Assembly: GCA_013813215.1 (NCBI GenBank)
Contig: JACCSC010000460.1
Location: 1-8,500, forward strand
Length of the DNA stretch: 8,500 nucleotides
From: Geodermatophilaceae bacterium
GTDB lineage: Bacteria > Actinomycetota > Actinomycetes > Mycobacteriales > Geodermatophilaceae
Direction of reading: 5' to 3'
Of this stretch, positions 1 through 6,213 are shown piece after piece. Under the pieces are notes generated by a model. The model ran no database searches, was not told the DNA's origin, and saw nothing but the letters and a program-made list of their open reading frames with translations. The first letter of the stretch is position 1, and the number at the start of each line of letters is the position of its first letter. The translations under genes and the position numbers were made by a program.

Positions 1-1
1 G

Positions 2-61
2 TTGCGCGGCAACTTCGAGAGCGGGCTGCGCTGGCTGCTGGCCGGGATCATCGCGTCGTGA
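2..61 (+). CDS. C-terminal end of a truncated gene, possibly a TetR-family regulator
   Basis: The window opens inside a reading frame that gives 19 residues before a TGA at 59-61. The visible peptide contains FESGLRWLLAGI, which resembles the last helix of TetR C-terminal ligand-binding domains, where a FEFGLxxLLDGI-like motif is common. That is the only basis for the family guess; no DNA-binding domain is in view. The TGA overlaps the GTG of the next gene (GTGA, 58-61), so the two are probably co-transcribed and translationally coupled. It could equally be the end of an unrelated helical protein. Confidence 0.4.
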   Translation: MRGNFESGLRWLLAGIIAS

Positions 62-447
62 TAGCCGAGCGGTCGCGGGTGCACCTGCTCTGCGGGCTCC
101 CGGGCGCGGGCAAGACCGTCTACGCCCCACGCTGGAGGAAGACAGGCCTCATCTGGGATCTCGCCCTGCAGGTGCTCGCTCTGGGTCATGATGTCGTTCT
201 CGACTGGAACCAGTGGAGCCATGCCCGACGCGCGGACTGGCGTGGTCGCGTGCAGTCCGGCGGATATCCGGTTCGCTTGCGCTACCTCGCGACGCCTGTG
301 GAGGTGGCGATCCCGGGTCGAGGCTTGAGCGGCAACCGCCGTGCCGGCAGTCACCTACTCGATGCTGCGGCGGTCCGGCACATGGACGCCCTCCTCGAGA
401 TCCCGGACCCCAGCGAGGGCATCGAGATCGTGCGGGTGCTGCCGTGA
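58..447 (+). CDS. P-loop kinase-like protein (AAA_33 type), probably internally shortened
   Basis: A 129-residue frame starts with GTG at 58, overlapping the previous stop. It carries a clear Walker A motif, GLPGAGKT, at residues 13-20, after a hydrophobic beta strand. Relatives in this P-loop family (AAA_33, related to zeta-toxin and chloramphenicol-phosphotransferase kinases) phosphorylate small molecules or are uncharacterised. The segment HDVVLDWNQWS (about residues 44-54) and the tail GSHLLDAAAVRHM (98-110) look like the family's second half. However, only about ten residues separate the Walker A threonine from the LIWDLALQVLALG helix, where family members normally have about 30-45 more residues including a conserved D-E-W segment. 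The stretch at residues 86-93 also looks scrambled. I think the gene is decaying or makes an inactive protein. No other function can be assigned. It ends 1 base before the converging gene. Confidence 0.6.
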   Translation: MIAERSRVHLLCGLPGAGKTVYAPRWRKTGLIWDLALQVLALGHDVVLDWNQWSHARRADWRGRVQSGGYPVRLRYLATPVEVAIPGRGLSGNRRAGSHLLDAAAVRHMDALLEIPDPSEGIEIVRVLP

Positions 448-448
448 C

Positions 449-478
449 CTACGGTCCGAGAAACTCCTCGACCCGTAG
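449..478. terminator. Hairpin at the convergent junction, possible terminator
   Basis: CTACGG at 449-454 pairs with CCGTAG at 473-478. After a 2x2 mismatch, CGAG at 457-460 pairs with CTCG at 467-470 around a six-base loop. The structure begins 2 bases after the stop of the plus-strand kinase-like gene and contains the TAG stop (449-451) of the minus-strand phosphotransferase. There is no T-tract on either side, so it would be a tract-less hairpin of the kind often proposed in actinobacteria. It may also be chance in GC-rich DNA. Confidence 0.3.
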
Positions 479-1465
479 TGCGACGCCCAACTGACGCGGC
501 AGAGCCGCCAGGAGGCCGGGAACGAGATCCCGGCCCAGGGCGATCACCGTCGGCTCCCTGCCTCGCCGCCCGAGCGCGCGCTCGACGTTGAAGGTCAGCC
601 AGTCGACGCTGCTCAGCAGGGTCGGACCCAGATCGCTCGGCTCGAAGTCGCCTGGCCACCCGCGTTGCTCCTCGTAGCTGCGGACCACCATGCGGGCCAC
701 GACGGCGTTGGACCAGTCACCCATGGACAGTGCGACGTCGGCCAGCTCCCGGCGGGGGACCGCCGGGGCAGCGACGTCCCAGTCGCACAGCACGGGTCCG
801 GCCGTCGTCAGCACCAGGTTCTTCTGATCGACGTCGTTGTGTGACATCACCGTCGCCTCGCTGCGGGCTCGCGCGGCAAGCGCGAGGTCGGCGATCGCCT
901 CCACCGTGTCCGTGCAGTCGACGAGCCCGGCGGTCCAGGGCATGCCCATGCCACGGGCGGCCGCCACGAGACCGGCCCAGGCCTCGACGTTGTCGGTGTC
1001 CACGACCGGGAAGACCGAGGGGTTCCTCGGCTGGACTGCGAGGCCATGCAGGGCGGCGAGAGTCCGTCCGACCCACGCCGCCACCAGCGGCCCTACCGGC
1101 TCGGTCGGGGTGGGCCGGCCCGGCACCCAGCGGTGGACCCGGACCGTGGCGCCGGTGTGGAGGACGGCCACGCAGCCGCCGTCGACGGGGTTGGGCACTG
1201 GCTCGGGCATCGCGATGCCGGCGGCGTATGCCGTGCGCTCGAACTCCCACGCCGCGGCCAGCCAATCCCGCCAGCGCGGGGAGGCCCACGGGTCACGCAT
1301 CACCTTGACGGCAAACTCGCCCCGCTCGGTGGGCAACCGGTACACCGAGTGGGACCACGCCCGCCCGACCGGATCGAGGGCGGCGACCGGGGTACCGAGG
1401 TCGAAGGCGCGAGCGACCGCCGCGGCCGACGGCTCGATGTGGCGCGGGCGGGGCTCGGCAGGCAT
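449..1465 (-). CDS. APH/choline-kinase-fold phosphotransferase
   Basis: A 338-residue cytoplasmic protein of the aminoglycoside phosphotransferase (APH) superfamily, which transfers the ATP gamma-phosphate to a small-molecule hydroxyl or amine. Counting from the ATG at 1465: the ATP-binding lysine lies in EFAVKVMRD (K54), a partner acidic residue in AAWEFER (about 74-76), the catalytic loop is SHNDVDQKN (208-216, D211 as base, N216 for metal), and the metal aspartate is in CDWDVA (D228). All core motifs are intact, so an active kinase is expected. The substrate cannot be read from sequence, and resistance should not be assumed: most chromosomal members are housekeeping or unknown. An in-frame ATG at 1477 would add four residues. 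The gene is divergent from the mutase, with 6-18 bases between starts, and its stop lies 1 base past the converging kinase-like gene. Confidence 0.8.
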   Translation of the reverse strand: MPAEPRPRHIEPSAAAVARAFDLGTPVAALDPVGRAWSHSVYRLPTERGEFAVKVMRDPWASPRWRDWLAAAWEFERTAYAAGIAMPEPVPNPVDGGCVAVLHTGATVRVHRWVPGRPTPTEPVGPLVAAWVGRTLAALHGLAVQPRNPSVFPVVDTDNVEAWAGLVAAARGMGMPWTAGLVDCTDTVEAIADLALAARARSEATVMSHNDVDQKNLVLTTAGPVLCDWDVAAPAVPRRELADVALSMGDWSNAVVARMVVRSYEEQRGWPGDFEPSDLGPTLLSSVDWLTFNVERALGRRGREPTVIALGRDLVPGLLAALPRQLGVALRVEEFLGP

Positions 1466-1471
1466 CCGGCC

Positions 1472-1477
1472 TAGCAT
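1472..1477 (+). promoter_or_regulatory. Candidate -10 box for leaderless mutase transcript
   Basis: TAGCAT fits the actinobacterial TANNNT -10 consensus. Six bases separate it from the ATG at 1484, which would put transcription start at the start codon itself. No Shine-Dalgarno sequence precedes this ATG, which agrees with a leaderless message. No convincing -35 is seen. The box lies inside or against the 5' end of the divergent phosphotransferase gene. Confidence 0.4.
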
Positions 1478-1483
1478 GCCTGC

Positions 1484-3061
<1,578 letters not shown>

Positions 3062-3074
3062 AGTCCCAAAGACT

Positions 3075-3080
3075 TACACT
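3075..3080 (+). promoter_or_regulatory. Candidate -10 box for the amidohydrolase gene
   Basis: TACACT matches TANNNT well and sits in the 54-base gap between the mutase stop (3061) and the amidohydrolase start. It would start transcription near 3087 and leave a leader of about 30 bases. The only nearby -35-like word, TTGTGA at 3056-3061, is spaced 13 bases away, which is too close. The rest of the gap shows no strong hairpin, so read-through from the mutase is also possible. Confidence 0.35.
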
Positions 3081-3115
3081 CGGCCGATCCCCTTCGTCGT
3101 CGAGAATCGAGCTGT

Positions 3116-4285
3116 GTGCGTGTGAGTCTGAGCTGGTTGGACACCTGGCTGACTGAGCACACCGACGACTTGATCGCCGTACGCCGGCAGTTGCACGCCC
3201 ACCCGGAGTTGAGCTTCGGCGAGAACGAGACGACCGCCCTGCTCGCGGCCAAACTGCGCCAGGCCGGACTGGACCCGCAGATCCTGCCCAGCGGAACCGG
3301 GCTGACCTGTGAAGTAGGGACTGGGACGCGACGGGTCGGCTTTCGCGGAGACCTCGACGCCTTACCGCTGCGCGACCTCAAGGACGTGCCCTACCGATCC
3401 ACCGTGGACGGTGTCTGTCACGCCTGCGGCCACGACGCCCACGCCACCATCGCGCTGGGTGTCGCCCTGGCGCTGGCCAACGCGCCGGAGTTGCCCGGCC
3501 GGGTCCGGCTGATCTTCCAGCCGGCCGAGGAAGCGATGCCGGGTGGCGCCGCGGCGGCGCTGCGCGCCGGGGCGGCCGACGACCTCGAGCGGGTCTTCGC
3601 CCTGCACTGCGACCCGCGGCTGGAGTGCGGCAAGGTCGGGCTGCTGGCCGGGCCGATCACCGCGGCGGCGGATTCGGTCGAAGTGACGTTGCGCGGACCC
3701 GGGGGACACACCGCGCGCCCGCACCTGACCGTCGATCTGGTCGACGCGCTGGCCCGCATCGTCGTCGGGGTGCCGGGGCTGCTGTCCCGGCAGGTCGACC
3801 CGCGCGACGGCCTGTCGCTGGTCTGGGCGGCGATCGGCGCGGGTATCGCGCACAACACGATTCCCGAGCGCGGGCAGCTGCGGGGGACGGTGCGCGTACT
3901 GCGCCGGGACGCCTGGGACGGCGCGGAGAAGCTCGTCCGCGGGCTCATCGAGCAGGTCGTCGCGCCGACCGGCGCCGAGATCGAGGTGCACTACCAACGG
4001 GGTGTCCCCCCGGTGGTCAACGACAGCGGGTGCATCGAGCTGTTGCGCGCCGGTGTCACGGCGGCCCTGGGCGCCGAGGGTGTCACCCGGACCGAACAGA
4101 GCCTCGGCGCCGAGGATTTCGGGTGGTACTCCGACTATGCGCCGATCGCGCTGGCCCGGCTGGGCACCGCGATCGAGGGTCGGCAGCTGGACCTGCACCA
4201 GGGCAGCTTCGACATCGATGAACGCGCCCTGGCCATCGGCGTACGGGCCATGGTCCATACACTGCTGGCCGCCCTGACCGCCTAG
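3116..4285 (+). CDS. M20-family amidohydrolase (AmiA1/AmiB1-like)
   Basis: A 389-residue cytoplasmic metal-dependent amidohydrolase of the M20D peptidase/aminoacylase group, whose members cleave N-acyl amino acids, hippurate-like or auxin-conjugate amides. The metal site is complete: CHACGHDAH at residues 101-109 gives C104 and H106, QPAEEAMPGG at 135-144 gives catalytic E138 and metal ligand E139, ALHCDP gives H164, and LDLHQGSFD near the C-terminus gives H361. The lid (dimerisation) domain begins around GPGGHTARPH. The overall pattern (FALHCDPRLE, GPITxAAD) is what I recall of mycobacterial AmiA1/AmiB1. No signal peptide is present. GTG at 3116 gives the longest protein; GTG at 3122 is equally possible, and both have only a weak GAG upstream. 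The gene ends in a 4-base CTAG overlap with the converging GrpB gene. The physiological substrate is unknown. Confidence 0.88.
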   Translation: MRVSLSWLDTWLTEHTDDLIAVRRQLHAHPELSFGENETTALLAAKLRQAGLDPQILPSGTGLTCEVGTGTRRVGFRGDLDALPLRDLKDVPYRSTVDGVCHACGHDAHATIALGVALALANAPELPGRVRLIFQPAEEAMPGGAAAALRAGAADDLERVFALHCDPRLECGKVGLLAGPITAAADSVEVTLRGPGGHTARPHLTVDLVDALARIVVGVPGLLSRQVDPRDGLSLVWAAIGAGIAHNTIPERGQLRGTVRVLRRDAWDGAEKLVRGLIEQVVAPTGAEIEVHYQRGVPPVVNDSGCIELLRAGVTAALGAEGVTRTEQSLGAEDFGWYSDYAPIALARLGTAIEGRQLDLHQGSFDIDERALAIGVRAMVHTLLAALTA

Positions 4286-5127
4286 CGCCGCGCTGGCCCG
4301 AGAGCGGCGCCGATGAAGGCCGACTTGCCGTGGGTGTAGTCGTCGTAGTCGCCATCGCCGCGGTGGGCGTCGGCCAGCCGCGCCTTGAGTTCGGCGTACC
4401 GAGCCCGGTAGGCCGGGTCGGCGGTCAACCGGTCGCGGAAGCGCAGGCTGTCCTCGGCGAACGGCGAGGCCGCCAGGCGGATGTGCAGGATCGCCGGCTG
4501 TCCCGGGTCGGGGCAGTGGAACAGCCGCTTCGGCAGCTGTGCCACCGCTCCGCCGGGCGCTCCGTCGTGGTTCACTCCGGGCGAGTCCGGCCGCGCGCCG
4601 CGGGCGGGCAGGAAGCCGACGCGGAGCAGGCGCCGGCGCAGTGCGTCCTCGTCGTCCGGCAGGGCCGCAACGACGATCTGCAGATCCAGAATGGGCTTGG
4701 CTTCGAGGCCGGGCACGGACGTGGACCCGATGTGGTCGAAGCGGTACGGCGTGCCGTCCCCGCCGGCCAAGGTTTGGCGCAGGCGGCGTAGCAGGCGCCC
4801 CGCCGCCGACGGCCAGCCGGGGTCCCAGTCCCGCAGGACGGCGGCGCTGGACGGTACCGGCGCGCCCGCCAGGAACCGCGCGTAGGGCTGCAGCCGCTCC
4901 CGCCAGAGGCGTGGCACGTCAGCCGGTGCCGCAACTGCGTCGGCGTCCCGCTCGACGGCCTCCGCGCCGGCGTCGCGGAGATAGCCGGTGGCGGCCAGCA
5001 CGATCGCGGCCGGTCGCTCCGGATGCGCGGCCACGCGGACCTCGACCGGCCCGCCGGCGGCAAGGTCGCGCAGCTGATCTGCGATCGCCCGCGCATCGTC
5101 GTCCCCGAGCACCTCCACGACGAGCAC
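4282..5127 (-). CDS. GrpB-family (UPF0157) nucleotidyltransferase-like protein with an extra N-terminal region
   Basis: A 281-residue protein whose C-terminal part (about 96-281) is a GrpB domain: RDWDPGWP at 99-106, the nucleotidyltransferase signature HIGSTSVPG at 132-140 followed by KPILDLQIVV (K144, D148), LFHCPDP, LHIRL and a THGKSAFI ending. GrpB domains have a nucleotidyltransferase fold but no settled function. In many actinobacteria the same domain is fused behind dephospho-CoA kinase (CoaE). Here residues 1-95 contain no P-loop, but LWRERLQPYARF at 74-85 resembles the linker of such fusions as I recall them. The GTG at 5127 is the only good start: an in-frame TGA lies at 5164-5166, and the next GTG is codon 4. 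No Shine-Dalgarno precedes it. Its TAG stop overlaps that of the amidohydrolase. Confidence 0.82.
   Translation of the reverse strand: MLVVEVLGDDDARAIADQLRDLAAGGPVEVRVAAHPERPAAIVLAATGYLRDAGAEAVERDADAVAAPADVPRLWRERLQPYARFLAGAPVPSSAAVLRDWDPGWPSAAGRLLRRLRQTLAGGDGTPYRFDHIGSTSVPGLEAKPILDLQIVVAALPDDEDALRRRLLRVGFLPARGARPDSPGVNHDGAPGGAVAQLPKRLFHCPDPGQPAILHIRLAASPFAEDSLRFRDRLTADPAYRARYAELKARLADAHRGDGDYDDYTHGKSAFIGAALGPARR
4285..4310 (+). terminator. Hairpin just past the amidohydrolase stop, possible terminator
   Basis: GCGCCGC at 4285-4291 and GCGGCGC at 4304-4310 form a perfect seven-pair stem with a 12-base loop, starting on the last base of the amidohydrolase stop codon. No T-run follows. The same bases encode the last residues of the GrpB protein on the other strand, so the pairing may be incidental. 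Confidence 0.3.
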
Positions 5128-5133
5128 GGCCCG

Positions 5134-5139
5134 ACGGTA
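5134..5139 (-). promoter_or_regulatory. Candidate -10 box for leaderless GrpB transcript
   Basis: On the minus strand TACCGT (TANNNT) lies six bases before the GTG at 5127, with no Shine-Dalgarno between. This fits a transcript starting at the start codon. A CTGACA word further upstream (minus strand, about 5167-5162) resembles a -35 but is spaced about 22 bases away, too far for a standard promoter. Confidence 0.35.
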
Positions 5140-5177
5140 CTGCCATCCTGGCGGCCGAAACTGTCAGAGCCGGTGCC

Positions 5178-5183
5178 TAGCGT
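5178..5183 (+). promoter_or_regulatory. Candidate -10 box for the small-protein bicistron
   Basis: TAGCGT fits TANNNT and ends seven bases before the GTG at 5191. No ribosome-binding sequence is present in that interval, which again suggests a leaderless message. It is part of a CTAG tetranucleotide, which is rare in this window. No -35 is evident. Confidence 0.38.
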
Positions 5184-5190
5184 CGCAACC

Positions 5191-5541
5191 GTGAGCACGC
5201 TCTGGTTGAGCTTCGTCGGTGGCTTGCTGGGTGGCTTCCTCGGCGCGGTCGCGACCCTGTTGGCCGCGCGGCTCCGGGAGAGAGGTGCCAGACGCGAAGA
5301 GTGGTGGCGACGGGTCCAATGGGCGGCAGATCTCGCCTTGGGCGACGACCGGCGGCGGTCTGTCGGGCTGTACATCCTCGGTACCCTTGCCGGATCACGG
5401 CTAGCAACCGACGATGACCTCCAGCTCCTGGACGCGTCCTCCGATCCGGACGTGGTGCCGCTTGAAGCGTTGCCGTCCAAGGAGGCCGAGGGGACACTGA
5501 AAAGGAACCGAGCGACGTCCATCAGGAGGGCCTGTGACTGA
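5191..5541 (+). CDS. Small membrane-anchored protein of unknown function
   Basis: A 116-residue protein starting at GTG 5191. Residues 4-26 form one hydrophobic segment with glycines at 10, 14 and 18 and at 11 and 15, a glycine-zipper spacing that favours helix packing. Arginines follow (27, 29, 31, 34, 35), so by the positive-inside rule the soluble part should be cytoplasmic. Next comes REEWWRRVQWAADLAL (35-50), then DDRRRS, a second amphipathic helix (about 57-68) and an acidic segment TDDDLQLLD (73-81). The tail is basic. I recognise the REEWWRR plus short helical repeat as a type seen in actinobacterial hypothetical proteins, but I know no function. It overlaps the next gene by 8 bases and should be translated with it. 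A/T-ending codons (GGA, TCA, CTA, GCA, AAA) and AGG are more frequent than in the flanking enzymes. The long open frame upstream of 5191 overlaps GrpB antisense and was not used. Confidence 0.68.
   Translation: MSTLWLSFVGGLLGGFLGAVATLLAARLRERGARREEWWRRVQWAADLALGDDRRRSVGLYILGTLAGSRLATDDDLQLLDASSDPDVVPLEALPSKEAEGTLKRNRATSIRRACD
5524..5530 (+). promoter_or_regulatory. Shine-Dalgarno of the 54-residue gene
   Basis: AGGAGGG is a near-perfect ribosome-binding sequence ending three bases before the GTG at 5534, inside the last codons of the upstream gene. Spacing is slightly tight, but it decides the start of the short gene and is one of only two strong sites found in the window. Confidence 0.65.
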
Positions 5542-5698
5542 GAAACTGCAAGTCACCGAAGCGCAGGTGGCCGCCGCCAAGTTGAGGGTCACCATCGACC
5601 GCAGGCTCGGCCGGCGGACATCACCGATCGTCGCCGAGGTGGCCAAAGCAAGGTCCGCCGCCGAGTTCAACGCCAAGAACGGCAAGGCCGGCAGCTAG
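5534..5698 (+). CDS. Small basic protein (54 residues), partner of the membrane protein
   Basis: A GTG-started frame of 54 codons ending in TAG at 5696-5698. Support for a real gene: a strong Shine-Dalgarno, an 8-base overlap with the preceding gene, and an exact 4-base stop-to-stop overlap with the next gene. The protein has no membrane segment. It reads as an amphipathic helix (VTEAQVAAAKLRVTID, residues 7-22), a basic turn RRLGRRTSP (23-31) and a second helix (32-45), then a Lys/Gly/Asn-rich tail. Similar short proteins with a T-x-A-Q-V-A-A-A-x-L pattern, as I recall, occur as hypothetical proteins in actinobacteria. Given the coupling, the likeliest partner is the 116-residue membrane protein. 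Codons AAA, CAA, ACA, TCA and GCA stand out against the neighbouring enzymes, hinting at different ancestry. Confidence 0.65.
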   Translation: MTEKLQVTEAQVAAAKLRVTIDRRLGRRTSPIVAEVAKARSAAEFNAKNGKAGS

Positions 5699-5704
5699 CT
5701 GCCG
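5689..5704. repeat. Perfect 16-base palindrome at a convergent stop-stop junction
   Basis: CGGCAGCTAGCTGCCG is identical to its reverse complement. Its centre, CTAG, supplies the TAG stops of both converging genes, and its arms encode Gly-Ser at the C-terminus of both proteins. In RNA it could fold as a six-pair stem with a CUAG loop on either transcript, so a short bidirectional terminator is possible. No T-tract flanks it. Confidence 0.6.
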
Positions 5705-6147
5705 AGCGAGCGGCACTCGCGGGAGCGCAGCTCGGACAGGTAGAACGTCGGGGCGCCGGCGATCTCCGCGGCGTCGGCCAGCACGCCGAGGTAGCGCGCC
5801 GAGGGCAACCCGCCCTCGAAGGCGTCGAGCACGTAGGCCCAGGCCAGCACGTCACCGGACATCGTGTGTGTGCGCACCCGCAGCTTGCGGTACAGCCCGT
5901 GGTCGGCGCCCTCCCAGGCGTCGAGGATGCCTTCGTCGTACGGCGTGACGTCGTACAGCGCCACGAAGACCTCGCCGCTGGGGTCCGGGACGATCGTGGC
6001 CAGCGCCCCTTCCCAACCCAGCTGTTCGCCGCCGAAGGTGAGCCGCCACCCGCGCACCCAACCGGCACCGGCCGACGGGGAATGCGGACAGCGTTGGCGC
6101 ATCTGCGCCGGATCCATGTTCGACCCGTAGGCGGCGTAGAGGGCCAT
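5695..6147 (-). CDS. AIG2/gamma-glutamylcyclotransferase-like protein
   Basis: A 150-residue protein of the gamma-glutamylcyclotransferase (GGCT/AIG2) fold. Enzymes of this fold release 5-oxoproline from gamma-glutamyl amino acids or amines; many bacterial members are untested. The substrate-loop motif YGSNM is at residues 7-11 and the catalytic glutamate is expected in LDAWEG (E79), followed by the usual Y-R-K. The C-terminal part PSARYLGVLADAAEIAG with YLSELR fits the family. No signal peptide is present. In M. tuberculosis a protein of this size, as I recall, also sits between lpdA and amiA1, which supports an old neighbourhood. ATG at 6147 is the start; it lacks a Shine-Dalgarno. The gene diverges from lpdA with 66 bases between and overlaps the 54-residue gene at its stop. 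Confidence 0.82.
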   Translation of the reverse strand: MALYAAYGSNMDPAQMRQRCPHSPSAGAGWVRGWRLTFGGEQLGWEGALATIVPDPSGEVFVALYDVTPYDEGILDAWEGADHGLYRKLRVRTHTMSGDVLAWAYVLDAFEGGLPSARYLGVLADAAEIAGAPTFYLSELRSRECRSLGS

Positions 6148-6153
6148 CCCCGC

Positions 6154-6159
6154 AGACTA
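6154..6159 (-). promoter_or_regulatory. Candidate -10 box for leaderless AIG2-like transcript
   Basis: Minus-strand TAGTCT (TANNNT) stands six bases before the ATG at 6147, with only GCGGGG between. This would place the transcription start on the A of the start codon. No -35 is recognisable. Confidence 0.4.
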
Positions 6160-6200
6160 TCGGCGGCTGGGACACTGGCCGGAGCCGACAACGCACCCGT

Positions 6201-6207
6201 GGAGGAG
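6201..6207 (+). promoter_or_regulatory. Shine-Dalgarno of the lpdA homologue
   Basis: GGAGGAG lies six bases before the GTG at 6214. It favours this start over an in-frame GTG at 6199, which would add five residues and would itself overlap the site. I see no convincing -10 box for this gene in the 66-base gap. Confidence 0.7.
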
Positions 6208-6213
6208 CCGCTC

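Noticed and set aside
449..1465. Calling the phosphotransferase an antibiotic-resistance gene
   Set aside because: Only the general APH fold is visible. No mobile element is near, and the substrate-binding part is not recognisable as a resistance enzyme.
3062..3115. Riboswitch between the mutase and the amidohydrolase (for example a cobalamin element)
   Set aside because: The gap is 54 bases, far too short for a cobalamin riboswitch, and no B12-box-like core or strong helix is seen.
5023..5190. An earlier start for the small membrane protein at 5023
   Set aside because: The added residues are antisense to the GrpB gene start and are not membrane-like. The GTG at 5191 places the hydrophobic segment at the N-terminus.
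5191..5698. Classic toxin-antitoxin pair
   Set aside because: The size and overlap fit, but neither protein shows a known toxin or DNA-binding antitoxin motif, so the label would be a guess.
5866..6213. A 116-residue N-terminal extension of lpdA
   Set aside because: It overlaps the AIG2-like gene antisense. The strong Shine-Dalgarno before 6214 and the FAD motif at residue 8 fix the start.
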